The notes below the pieces were generated by a model. It saw only the letters and a program-made list of their open reading frames with translations. It did no database searches and had not been told where the DNA came from. A stretch of DNA of 64,000 nucleotides. Origin: Pteria penguin. Taxonomy: Eukaryota > Mollusca > Bivalvia > Pterioida > Pteriidae. Position 1 is the first letter of the stretch; each line of letters opens with the position of its first letter. Below, piece after piece: positions 46,339-58,700 of the stretch. The position numbers were made by a program, and so were the translations under genes. The stretch spans positions 45,507,496-45,571,495 of the forward strand of contig CM068587.1 in assembly GCA_035048485.1 (NCBI GenBank), in the 5' to 3' direction.

Positions 46339-46826
46339 GTGTACGAGTATTTGGTGTGTCAGAACAGGAAACTGATACGGATAAGATTATTCTAGACATT
46401 GCAAATGAACTTGATGTGCCTCTGACCCCAGATGACACCGACGTATCGCATCGCATTGGCAGGCCAAGTGCTCACACCGAAAACACCAAACCAAGACCAA
46501 TTATAGCCCGCATTAAAAACTACTCCCTTCGCCATAGGCTGTTAAAAAATAGTAAGAACCTACACAAAAACCCGGGACGAAAAGGTGTGTTCATAAATCA
46601 GGACTTAACTAAAGCCAGAAACAAAATTGCATTCGAAGCCCGCCAGCTCGTTAAAATTGGCAAAGCGAAATCTACTTTTGTCTGGGACGGAAAAATATTT
46701 CTGATAGACAATGCCGAGCACAAACACAAATTACTCTGCCTAGACGACCTCCTAAATGTCAAAAGGAAAATATGCCCGGAAATGTGTGTTGATCCTAGTG
46801 ATCTCCCAGGTACACTGGAATTCTAA
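46339..46826 (+). pseudogene. LINE ORF1, C-terminal RRM-like part
   Basis: Continuation of ORF1 to TAA at 46824-46826. It reads VRVFGVSEQETDTDK, DVSHRIGRPS, RPIIARIKNYSLRHRLL, GRKGVFINQDLTKARNK and KSTFVWDGKIFLI. The arrangement (R.FGV, then HR.GR, RPII..F, 'I..DLT..R', K..W..G.I) is the standard single-stranded-nucleic-acid-binding ORF1 fold of LINEs. Separated from the first half by 4.6 kb of nested retrotransposon. Confidence 0.85.
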
Positions 46827-48467
46827 ATTCACAACACGTGCAGCAGTGTTTATCAACATTACAGTAAACCTGTTGATTGGATGGTGAATTGACTCTTCCG
46901 GGGCAAATGCACCGGCCCATCCAATCACGTGACTATTCATACCTAGTATACAGACTAGGCGTATCCAGATGTTTCGCTCCACTGCTGTAACTTGTAAGCA
47001 TGAAGTTTATGATCGTACCTTTTGTATCATCGAACACGATCTCCTGTATATAACACTATTCCTACCTAATTTGATTTCATAAATCTCCTACATACGAAAT
47101 GAGATAAATGATTTGTCAGGCCAATCAAATGTGATCGATTATTGTGACTCTTGTCATATACACAGCACGCGCAGCTGCAATAACACAACGTCAACCCCCG
47201 GATTGGATGGTGAATGACTCTTCCGTGGCAAAAGCACCGGCCCATCTAACCACGTGACTACTTTGACCTAGTAAGCAGACTAGGCGTACTCATTGCATAA
47301 AATATCGCTCTGCTGTTGACTGAGTGTAACTTTCACGACCATCACTTTTATGATTTATGATATAGTTTTGCCCTATACATGCACAGGTGTTATGTGCATT
47401 TAAGTACAAGTTTAGAACTTTTGGGCATATAAGATTGTAGCTATACATATGCGAGTTCGAACAATTAGGTTGATGTATATAGGTGTATATGTATTACGAA
47501 GCTATGTAATACAAAATTGTGTACTGATTTTTGTGTATTATCAATCACAGAAGTATATCGTTACTGAAATACTTAACAACTCGGTATCTTCATATCTATA
47601 CGCAGTGATAAGTATATAACATCTTACTAAATAGCATTCCTTCAAAATAAAATTGTAGTTTTTCTGAGATCAGATATCTGATATGGTCAGTACAGTTCAA
47701 CTTACTGACTTATAGTATCATAATTCTACAAAAGCAACGCAATCGATATTGTAAATGCGTAATTGATATTCAATATCTTTACTGTTCTGCTGGATAGCTT
47801 TTTCAAATTGATATATCTGTAAAAATTTTGACTTATCTCTTTACCTGGATTTAACATAACCAAAAATGTATTTACTAATATGTTTCATAAGGAAAATAGT
47901 CCTCAAAATAGTTTGCTCGAGGTTTCATCCTCTGAAATTATGCAAATCTTGCTTGTGCAGTTATATGTATATCGATGTATAATTTGTGAGTGTATATGTA
48001 TGAGTGTGTGTATATGTGTGTATATATATGTATATGTATATATATATGTATATATTTGTGTATACATGTGAGGGTGTGTATGTACATGTATGTAAGGGTG
48101 TATGTACATGTGTAATTATGTGTATGTATGTATATGTATATTAACTCTCTGACTGTAAATTTTGCCCCCCCCCCCCTATTGAGTAATTCTACAGTATCCA
48201 AAAGTTAAAATCTATTAAACAGGTTTGGGGCGGCCACTCGTTTAAGAGATGGTCGCTCGGGTGTGCGTAAGGGGGAATGCTTGGCCTTGAGGGGGCATGT
48301 TCGACTCTGGCGGAACCCTAATACATCCTAGTAAAATAATGCGTGTTTTGTAAAAACTAGCCTTTTTAGTATATGAACTAAGTACTTTATCACTTATAAA
48401 TAGTAGAACATCATGACCACTTCCACTAATAAAGGGTTCATACTTGCTTTTTTTTCTTATCTCAACC
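46827..48467 (+). other. LINE inter-ORF spacer with duplicated block
   Basis: About 1.6 kb without a convincing gene, far longer than normal between LINE ORFs. A block of about 80-90 bp (GATTGGATGGTGAAT.GACTCTTCC, GCACCGGCCCAT, CACGTGACTA, CAGACTAGGCGTA) occurs at 46875-46963 and again at 47211-47288, period about 336 bp, with weaker similarity on both sides. Each copy holds a CACGTG E-box-like palindrome. A TG/TA-rich microsatellite lies at 47985-48140 and a C-run at 48166-48177. Confidence 0.7.
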
Positions 48468-48728
48468 ATGTCATTGGTTGACCCATCACTCAATGAGTCT
48501 TTGTTAGCACTCATTACTTTGTATATATGTTTATGTTATTCTTTTTTCACAATATGTCTTCGTGTTATTTTATACTGTACACTATATCATAGAGTTGTGC
48601 TTATTCCTCCATTTCACTACAGTGTCTCAAATGACCAAGTTTCAATCCAATGCAATCTCAACGACTATAGATTATTCGAACCTTTCCGGACTCTGAACTT
48701 TGACATCAAAGACAGCACTATTACGTAA
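48468..48728 (+). CDS. Small ORF overlapping LINE ORF2 start (TAATG)
   Basis: 86 codons from ATG 48468 (ACCATGTCA context). The product has a strongly hydrophobic stretch (LLALITLYICLCYSFF, about residues 12-30) followed by a polar tail. Its stop TAA (48726-48728) shares its last A with the ORF2 ATG (48728-48730), forming TAATG. Overlapping UAAUG is the coupling signal described between the ORFs of the SART1 LINE, so termination-reinitiation is conceivable here. No known family recognised; the ORF could be fortuitous. Confidence 0.4.
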   Translation: MSLVDPSLNESLLALITLYICLCYSFFTICLRVILYCTLYHRVVLIPPFHYSVSNDQVSIQCNLNDYRLFEPFRTLNFDIKDSTIT

Positions 48729-51700
48729 TGAATATGACAGTATTTGAATACAGAGTCCGTATAGGAACATTTAATAATAGATGCCATTGTATTAAACATT
48801 CTATGTATATAGACTTAAGTCATACAGTAAGTCTAGCATGTAACATTACATATTTCTCAATACTGTGTTCAATTTTACTGTTGTGTGGTGATATTGAAAT
48901 CAACCCAGGACCTGTTATGTCCAATAATACTATTTCGCTTGATTCAGATTCAAACTCAAATGAAGACACAAACAGTTTAAATTTTAAACTGAAAATGTAC
49001 TTATCCTTAATGCACCTTAATATTCAGAGCTTAAAACCAAAACTTAATATCCTAAATGGCAATCTTCAAGACTTTGATATTTTGTGTTTTACTGAAAGCT
49101 GGTTGAACCCAAATATTACAACCACAGATATTTTACTGGAAAATTTCAGCTCGCCATTCAGAAAAGACAGAACTGATCGGCCCGGTGGGGGTGTCATTGT
49201 ATATTGCAAAAATAATCTATACACTAAACGAAGATTAGACCTCGAACCTAGAAATCTCGAATGTGTCTGGATAGAAATTATTTCTAATAAAATTAAATAC
49301 TTAATCGGAACTTTTTATAGACCCCCTAACAGTGACGTCAACGTCTGGAACCAAATCGAACACTCAATTGAATTAGCAGTAGACACAGGAACTAAAAATA
49401 TTATTGTTACAGGTGATTTTAATGAAAATCAGAACACTCTGTGTGATACTAAAGTGAAATACTTTTGCAATGCCTTCAACTTACACCAACTTATTAACAA
49501 ACCTACATCTTATTCCGAAAATTCATCTACTTTAATTGATCTTCTTTTAACTAGTACTAAGGATATTATATACCACAGTGAAGTTGTTGAACCTTTTCTT
49601 GATGTTAACATACGCTAACATTGCCCAATAATAGCAATTATTCAACAAGACAAATGTAAAAACAATGTGTTTAAAAGAAAAATATGGCTTTATGACAAAT
49701 GCAACTTCAACGATTACAGACGAGAACTATCTCAAATTGACTGGGGATTAATTATAACGCCCACTGACCATATAGATCAGAGTGTCAATAAGTTTACATC
49801 AAAACTGATTGAAGTTGCAAATAAACATATACCAAATCGTTTTGTTACTATCAGGCAAGGTGACTTGCCCTGGATAACATCTGAAATACGTAGAGCAATG
49901 CGAAGTAGAAACAGATCGAGGTCCAAAGCCAAGAAAAGTAACTCTATATACCATTGGAATAAATTCAAAACCCTACGAAATAAAGTTGTTGACTTACTCA
50001 GAACTGCTAAACAAAAATACCACGAAACTCTCTGTAACAAAATACAAAATAATAACTTCTCTAATAAAGATTGGTGGAAACTAGTAAAACAACTATCTAA
50101 ATTCAATACTAAATCAGATAATATAAAAACCCTTGTTTCTGATGAAGATAAAGTAATAACAGATGATAAAGAGAAAGCTGAACTACTGAATAACTTCTTT
50201 GCCTCTCAATCTATTATTGAAGATAATAATGTTGACCTTCCTTGCAGTGAAAACCTTAGTCAAAATCAAAATGTCCTAGAAAATATAGTGATCCTCGAGT
50301 CTGAGGTGTGTGATATTATGAATATATTAAATATATCAAAAGCTGCAGGTCCTGATTTTATTAGCCCTAGACTCCTTAGGGAGGCCTCTACAGAATTAGC
50401 TGCCCCGTTATGTAAACTCTTTAATGCATCACTAACACAAAAAGTATATCCATCACAATGGAAACATGCAAACGTAGTTCCGGTCTTCAAAAAAGATGAT
50501 CCATTAAAAGTTCAAAACTATAGACCAATCTCTCTCCTTTCCGTAATTAGCAAAATATTTGAAAAGTGTATTTATAAATACCAACATAACTTCATCCATG
50601 TACATAAACTACTATCTAAACATCAGTCTGGGTTTCAGGAAGGGGATTGTACAATTAATCAACTATTATATATAACACATAAATTTTCCGAAGCCCTTGA
50701 CGATGGTAAAGAAATTCGAGTTGTATTTTTCGATATTAGTAAAGCCTTCGATAGAGTGTGGCACAAAGGATTATTACATAAAATTAAACAATTTGGAATA
50801 ACAGGAAATTTACTGAAATGGATTAAAAATTATCTTTTGGATCGTAAACAAAGAGTGGTTTTAAACGGAAAGGAGTCTGATTTGGCCAAAATAAATGCTG
50901 GGGTACCCCAAGGGTCAATCCTTGGTCCATTATTTTTCTTAATATTTATAAATGACATTGTTAATGAAATAAGCTGCAAAATAAAGCTATTTGCTGATGA
51001 TACTTCTTTGTACATAATTATTGATGACCGTGATACTGCATCTCAAATACTTAATGAAAATCTTGAAAAAGTAAATAAATGGTCTAAGCAATGGCTTGTT
51101 AAATTTAATCCCAATAAAACTGAGAGTTTACTAATTTCCAGAAAACGCAACCAAACCCCCCACCCACCCCTCTTTTTCGATCACATACCCGTTTTGGAAG
51201 TTTCAAAACATAAACACTTAGGTCTCATTCTGAACAATAAATGTCATTGGGGTGAACACATCGATTATATTCTACAAAAGGTGACTGTGAAACTAAATAT
51301 ATTACGTAGTTTTAAATTTGATCTTGATAGAAAAACACTCCAGTGTATGTATTATTCATTCATACGTCCAATTCTAGAATATGGTGATATTGTATTTGAT
51401 AATTGTCCTGACTATTATAAAGACAAAATAGAAAACATTAACATTGAAGCTGCAAGAATAGTTACAGGGGCCACTAAACTTGTTAGTTTTACTGAGCTAT
51501 ATAAAGAATCTGGGTGGGAAAGTCTTGAAAAACGCAGGGAAAAACATAAATTAATTGAGCTCTATAAAATTATTCATGCATTAACTCCTCAATATCTAAA
51601 AGAGTTATTGCCCCATCAACATGAACAACAACATGCATATAGTACTAGAAATTCTGAAAATTTTGTTGTGCCTCAATGTAGAACCACTTACCATCTAAAT

Positions 51701-52144
51701 AGCTTTATTCCTTCTACTATCTCCCTCTGGAACAGACTCCCTCGTCACATTAAAGATTCAAACACTATGACTTCGTTTAAATATAACATTGATAAACACT
51801 ATTCTCCAAACAAAATCCCAAAACACTATCTCGTTGGTACTCGCATGGGTCAAATATTACATGCGCGATTGCGCATGTCCTGTAGTAGTCTCAAACATCA
51901 CCTTTATGTAAAAAATATTGAATCTGATCCTTTTTGCACTTGCGGAGAAATTGAAACTACCACACACTACTTATTACATTGCCAAAATTACCAAAATCTA
52001 AGAATTAACTTAGAAAATTCATTAAATTTTCCAATAACTTGTAATATTCTCTTGTATGGAAACGAGGACATGTGCTTTGAATTTAATAAAAACATATTTA
52101 TTAATGTACAAAACTTTATTCTGAATACAAAACGCTTCACATAA
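48728..52144 (+). pseudogene. LINE ORF2: 2A site, APE endonuclease, reverse transcriptase
   Basis: One frame of 1139 codons broken by a single in-frame TAA at 49616-49618; the frame is open on both sides of it. Residues 1-61 form a hydrophobic leader ending in the 2A-like GDIEINPG|P. The endonuclease (about 95-295) shows LMHLNIQSL, FTESW, GGGVIVY, GTFYRPP and VTGDFNE, and the stop falls just before the catalytic HCPI box. Reverse transcriptase: VVPVFKKDD..NYRPISLL, FFDISKAFDRVWH, AGVPQGSILGPL and LFADDTS (catalytic ADD, about 50990-51004). The C-terminal tail CTCGEIETTTHYLLHC is the zinc-knuckle-like end of CR1/L2 proteins. It nicks target DNA and reverse-transcribes the LINE RNA. As it stands only a truncated endonuclease would be made unless the stop is read through. 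Confidence 0.9.
48887..48913 (+). promoter_or_regulatory. 2A-like ribosome-skipping site in LINE ORF2
   Basis: Encodes GDIEINPGP, a full match to the D(V/I)ExNPGP consensus at which ribosomes omit the Gly-Pro bond. It would release a 61-residue leader with a hydrophobic run (YFSILCSILLL) from the endonuclease-RT protein. 2A-like motifs at this location are known in non-LTR retrotransposons, including molluscan CR1-like families. Confidence 0.9.
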
Positions 52145-52722
52145 CATGTGTCAATAACAACACTAGTATTAATTATAATAAATCATATCATAAATAATAA
52201 AAATAATATCCTACATACTGTGGAATACTTTATTTTCGTGGGGTCCAATTTTCGTGGTTTCACAAAAAATAACAGGTTCGTGGGTTCGTAATTTCGTAAT
52301 TTCGTGGATAACACATGATGAAATAAAAAAAAAAAAAAAACCAAAATATAGTAGCTTTGTCTCGAACATACGATCTATTCTGAAGTCACCCATTGAGTGA
52401 CATATATTCTTAATAAAAACATAGCATAGAATAGCACAGTATAGTATAGTATGGCATATTATGGTATGGTATAGTATAGTATGATATAGTATAGTATAGT
52501 TTATTTATCTGTCATTATTACATAGTTGCATCTTCATTGCTTTTTTTTTCAAGTTTATATTCAATCGTATTATTACAATATTTAGTGACTGTAAAATCAA
52601 CTATTTTTGGGAAATGAATTTATATAAGCGTTTCGCTTTTTTTCAGATCCCATGATATTATATTATGTAATTTACTTATTCATTGTATTATTTGAATTAA
52701 TAAAATATGTTTAAACCAAACC
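52145..52722 (+). other. LINE 3' UTR with embedded repeat and microsatellites
   Basis: Contains TGGAATACTTTATTTTCGTGG..AATTTTCGTGG..TAATTTCGTGGAT (52219-52310), a TTTCGTGG-rich interspersed motif resembling one common in bivalves. Then an A16-like run (52324-52340), a GTATA pentanucleotide tract (52432-52502), a hairpin-like AAGCGTTTCGCTT (52628-52640), and the terminal AATAAAATATGTTTAAACC. Confidence 0.65.
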
Positions 52723-55700
52723 AAATCCGGGGTCCGCGCTTCTTCCCTTTCTTGTAGTTTTCATAACTTTTTTACAATTGAACGTTCTAAACTCTGAAGT
52801 TCCAGCTTATTTTAAAGTGTGTAGTGTGTATGGTATATCATTCAAAAGAATTCACGTTATTTATGGTTCATAAAAATTGCCACGATATACAGACAAAGGT
52901 CATGTATCCATGTATTGATACACATATATAGTAGAATCGCATACTCTCTAAAGACAGGTTTCGCACCCCCGGTTCTGTTGCGAGGTTATCACGGCTGCAC
53001 GCGTCCTCATTTCGTGTCATTGAATATTAATACAAGAGTCTAAATTTATCTACGTTACAATGTGTAAGCTATCCTGGAAATATCTCAATATATATACGTG
53101 TATCAATTCGATGTCCCTAGGCTCCATCTAAATTTCATTCCGTAATAGAGTGAGTACTTAACTGTAAAGTCTAATATAGAGTTGATTTGTTTTGTTACAC
53201 TCTGTACGTCCGGCACGCTGAAAAGTGATTGACTAATAATTGGTTAATCGACATCTTGACAGTTACATTGTCATTTCATGGTTCATTGCCTCTTGAAACT
53301 AAGAGAATGTTAAACAGATGATGTTTTCTACTGAAATAAAACATTTGAAATGCGTATCTACTGAATTATGCGAATGGGTGGCGGATAGGAACATGAAGGT
53401 AGAGCGATTGCTTTGCATTTCATTGTTGAAACGAAAGTTTAGGACACGTTGTGATCGGTGAAGCATTGATCAACTACTTGTAATAACACTGTAATTCACA
53501 CGTGTATAACGGTGATTACTGCACGAAATGTATTGGCCGTATCATAATACAGACCTAGATTAATGTCGTAGTCTGATTGGATGAATTTGATTAGGCATGA
53601 TCACGTGGTCAGGCCAGATCAAAAACGAGTCCAGATTTCACACAGGGATGCCCCAAAACAGCAAACATTCGTATTATAATCAAGAATAAATGTTTGAAGT
53701 TGAAATTCGAATATGTCACTGAAATAAGAAATTCAACTGATATTAAAACTAAACGTAGTATCATTACTATACCTTAACGATTTGCGCCAAAGATGCATGC
53801 CGTCTAGCACACCTACAGGTCATTAATGGCCGCATTTCTTGTACTGTTGCACAGGGAAATAGCAAGGCTTTACTGCTTACACTATGAGAAAAAGTGTACC
53901 GATTGAAGGAAGTCGACTGATGTCTGAATACATAGGAAGAAGGGAAACTCGGGATGGGAGTTGTGAAAAGGGAACAGAAACACATCAAGTCCCCCCTCCT
54001 TTAAAAAAGGGGTTTAACAAGGTGGCTTTTTATACCCTTTATAATAAGTATGAACGTCATGTGAAAGAAATAACGTCACTCGTGAACCCTTAAAAGAACT
54101 TTGTGCTACATATATTCTCCACGAGTTGCTTTGTTTGGTTCTTTTCAACTTCCAGACTATTCTTATCAGGTATACATTAAAAAGGAACTTTCATGTATAA
54201 CTACAATTCTAACACTAGAAAAGTATCTGAACTTATCCCGGCGATGTATGGCGCTGTGATCTCTTGAGTTATGCACAGGACAGTTGCCCTATCATGCAAG
54301 TAACACCATCATGTTTTGTCAATGAAACATTCTACGATCATATACATTACTTCAATCCTTTAAATCCGGGGTCCGCGCTTCTTCCCTTTCTTGTAGTTTT
54401 CATAACTTTTTACAATTCAACGTTCTAAACTCTGAAGTTCCAGCTTAGTTTAAAGTGTGTAGTGTGTATGGTATATAGTATATCATTCAAAAGATATCAT
54501 GTTATTTATGATTCCTAAAAATTGCCACGATATACAGACAAAGGTCATGTATCCATGTATTGATACACATATATAGTAGAATCGCATACTCTCTGAAGAC
54601 AGGCCCCGCACCCCCGGTTCTGTTGCGAGGTTATCACAGCTGCACGCGTCCTTGTTTCGTGTCATTGAATATTAATACAAGAGTCTAAATTTATCTACGT
54701 TACAATGTGTAAGCTATCCTGGAAATATCACAATATATATACGTGTATCAATTCGATGTCCCTAGACCCCATCTAAATTTCATTCCGTAATAGAGTGAGT
54801 ACTTAACTGTAAAGTCTAATAATATAGAGCTGATTTGTTTTGTTACACTCTCTGCGTCCGGCACGCTGAAAAGTGATTGACTAATAATTGGGTAATCAAC
54901 ATCTTGACCGTTACATTGTCATTTCATGGTTCATTGCCTCTTGAAACTAAGAGAATGTTAAACAGATGATGTTTTCTACTGAAATAAAACATTTGAAATG
55001 CGTATCTACTGAATTATGCGAATGGGTGGCGAATAGGAACATGAAGGTAGAGCGATTGCTTTGCATTTCATTGTTGAAACGAAAGTTTAGGACACGTTGT
55101 GATCGGTGAAGCATTGATCAACTACTTGTAATAATACGCTAATTCACACGTGTATAACGGTGATTACTGCACGAAATGTATTGGCCGTATCATAATACAG
55201 ACCTAGATTAATGTCGTAGTCTGATTGGATGAATTTGATTAGGCATAATCACGTGGTCAGGCCAGATCAAAGACGAGTCCAGATTTCACACAGGGATGCC
55301 CCAAAACAGCAAACATTCGTACTATAATCAAGAATAAATGTTTGAAGTTGAAATTCGAATATGTCACTGAAATAAGAAATTCAACTGATATTTAAACTAA
55401 ACGTAGTATCATTACTATACCTTGACGATTTACGCCAACGATGCATGCCGTCTAGCACCCCTATAGGTCATTAATGACCGCATTTCTTGTACTGTTGCAC
55501 AGGTAAATAGCAAGGCTTTACTGCTTACACTATGAGAAAAGGTGTACCGATTGAAGGAAGTCGACTGATGTCTGAATACACGGGAAGAAGGGAAACACGG
55601 GATGGGAGTTGTGAAAAGGGAACAGAAACACATTAAGTCCCCCCTCCTTTAAAAAAGGGGTTTAACAAGGTGGCTTTTTATACCCTTTATAATAAGTATG

Positions 55701-58700
55701 AACGTCATGTGAAAGAAATAACGTCACTCGTGAACCCTTAAAAGAACTTTGTGCTACATATATTCTCCACGAGTTGCTTTGTTTGGTTCTTTTCAACTTA
55801 CAGACTATTCTTATCAGGTATACATTAAAACGGAACTTTCACGTATAACTACAATTCTAACACTAGAAAAGTATCTGAACTTATCCCGGCGATGTATGGC
55901 GCTGTGATCTCTTGAGTTATGCACAGGACAGTTGCCCTATCATGCAAGTAACACCATCATGTTTTGTCAATGAAACATTCTACGATCATATACATTACTT
56001 CAATCCTTGAAATCCGGGGTCCGCGCTTCTTCCCTTTCTTGTAGTTTTCATAACTTTTTTACAATTGAACGTTCTAAACTCTGAAGTTCCAGCTTATTTT
56101 AAAGTGTGTAGTGTGTATGGTATATCATTCAAAAGAATTCACGTTATTTATGATTCCTAATAATTGCCACGATATACAGACAAAGGTCATGTATCCATGT
56201 ATTGATACACATATATAGTAGAATCGCATACCCTCTGAAGACAGGCTCCGCACCCCCGGTTCTACTGCGAGGTTATCACGGCTGCACGCGTCCTCATTTC
56301 GTGTCATTGAATATCAATACAAGAGTCTAACTTTATCTACGTTACAATGTGTAAGCTATCCTGGAAATATCACAATATATATACGTGTATCAATTCGATG
56401 TCCCTAGGCTCCATCTAAATTTCATTCCGTAATAGAGTGAGTACTTAACTGTAAATTCTAATATAGAGTTGATTTGTTTTGTTACACTCTCTACGTCCGG
56501 CACGCTGAAAAGTGATTGACTAATAATTGGTTAATCGACATCTTGACCGTTACATTGTCGTTTCATGGTTCATTGCCTCTTGAAACTAGGAGAATGTTAA
56601 AAAGATGATGTTTTCTACTGAAATAAAACATTTGAAATGCGTATCTACTGAATAATGCGAATGGATGGCGAATAGGAACATGAAGGTAAAGCGATTGCTT
56701 TGCATTTCATTGTTGAAAAGAGATTTTACGACACGTTGTGATCGGTGAAGCATTGATCAACTACTTGTAATAATACGCTAATTCACACGTGTATAACGGT
56801 GATTACTGCACGAAATGTATTGGCCGTATGATAATTCAGACCTAGATTAATGTCGTTGTCTGATTGGATGAATTTGATTAGGCATGATCACGTGGTCAGG
56901 CCAGATCAAAGACGAGTCCAGATTTCACTCAGGGATGCCCCAAAACAGCAAACATTCGTACTATAATTAAGAATAAATGTTTGAAGTTGAAATTCGAATG
57001 TGTCACGGAAATAAGAAATTCAACTGATATTTAAACTAACGTAGTATCATTACTATACCTTGACGATTTGCGCCAAAGATGCATGCCGTCTAGGACCCCT
57101 ATAGGTCATTATTGACCGCATTTCTTGTACTGTTGCACAGGGAAATAGCAAGGCTTTCCTGCTTCCACTATGAGAAAAGGTGTACCGATTGAAGGAAGTC
57201 GACTGATGTCTGAATACACGGGAAGAAGGGAAACACGGGATGGGAGTTGTGAAAAAGGAACAGAAACACATCAAGTCCCCCCTCCTTTAAAAAAGGGGTT
57301 TAACAAGGTGGCTTTTTATACCCTTTATAATAAGTATGAACGTCATGTGAAAGAAATAACGTCACTCGTGAACCCTTAAAAGAACTTTGTGCTACATATA
57401 TTCTCCACGAGTTGCTTTGTTTGGTTCTTTTCAACTTCCAGACTATTCTTATCAGGTATACATTAAAACGGAACTTTCATGTATAACTACAATTCTAACA
57501 CTAGAAAAGTATCTGAACTTATCCCGGCGATGTATGGCGCTGTGATCTCTTGAGTTATGCACAGGACAGTTGCCCTATCATGCAAGTAACACCATCATGT
57601 TTTGTCAATGAAACATTCTACGATCATATACATTACTTCAATCCTTTAAATCCGGGGTCCGCGCTTCTTCCCTTTCTTGTAGTTTTCATAACTTTTTACA
57701 ATTCAACGTTCTAAACTCTGAAGTTCCAGCTTAGTTTAAAGTGTGTAGTGTGTATGGTATATAGTATATCATTCAAAAGATATCATGTTATTTATGATTC
57801 CTAAAAATTGCCACGATATACAGACAAAGGTCATGTATCCATGTATTGATACACATATATAGTAGAATCGCATACTCTCTGAAGACAGGCCCCGCACCCC
57901 CGGTTCTGTTGCGAGGTTATCACAGCTGCACGCGTCCTTGTTTCGTGTCATTGAATATTAATACAAGAGTCTAAATTTATCTACGTTACAATGTGTAAGC
58001 TATCCTGGAAATATCACAATATATATACGTGTATCAATTCGATGTCCCTAGACCCCATCTAAATTTCATTCCGTAATAGAGTGAGTACTTAACTGTAAAG
58101 TCTAATAATATAGAGCTGATTTGTTTTGTTACACTCTCTGCGTCCGGCACGCTGAAAAGTGATTGACTAATAATTGGGTAATCAACATCTTGACCGTTAC
58201 ATTGTCATTTCATGGTTCATTGCCTCTTGAAACTAAGAGAATGTTAAACAGATGATGTTTTCTACTGAAATAAAACATTTGAAATGCGTATCTACTGAAT
58301 TATGCGAATGGGTGGCGAATAGGAACATGAAGGTAGAGCGATTGCTTTGCATTTCATTGTTGAAACGAAAGTTTAGGACACGTTGTGATCGGTGAAGCAT
58401 TGATCAACTACTTGTAATAATACGCTAATTCACACGTGTATAACGGTGATTACTGCACGAAATGTATTGGCCGTATCATAATACAGACCTAGATTAATGT
58501 CGTAGTCTGATTGGATGAATTTGATTAGGCATAATCACGTGGTCAGGCCAGATCAAAGACGAGTCCAGATTTCACACAGGGATGCCCCAAAACAGCAAAC
58601 ATTCGTACTATAATCAAGAATAAATGTTTGAAGTTGAAATTCGAATATTTCACTGAAATAAGAAATTCAACTGATATTTAAACTAAACGTAGTATCATTA

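Larger units (their letters stand above)
41000..52722 (+). mobile_element. Full-length CR1/L2-like LINE carrying a nested LTR element
   Basis: Inserted in a satellite monomer with a 12-bp duplication AAATCCGGGGTC (40988-40999 and 52723-52734). It starts TCAATGCGCATGCGTCG and ends TTTAAACCAAACC. Without the nested LTR element and its duplicated CAACT it is about 7.1 kb. Order: 5' UTR, ORF1 (coiled coil and RRM-like), a spacer with a duplicated block, a small ORF, ORF2 (2A site, endonuclease, reverse transcriptase, Cys/His tail) and 3' UTR. The clade is judged from ORF2 style (APE endonuclease, FADD box, C-terminal CxC..H..C) and the short-repeat 3' end. It is doubly inactivated: ORF1 by the LTR insertion and ORF2 by a stop codon. 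Confidence 0.9.

Noticed and set aside
47880..48201. ORFs in the TG/TA-rich tract (MCICVYIYVYV..., HTHIYTHS...)
   Set aside because: Translations of a microsatellite.
49667..52144. Separate RT gene starting at GTG 49667
   Set aside because: Same frame as ORF2 upstream of the stop; the region is the rest of a broken ORF2, not an independent gene.
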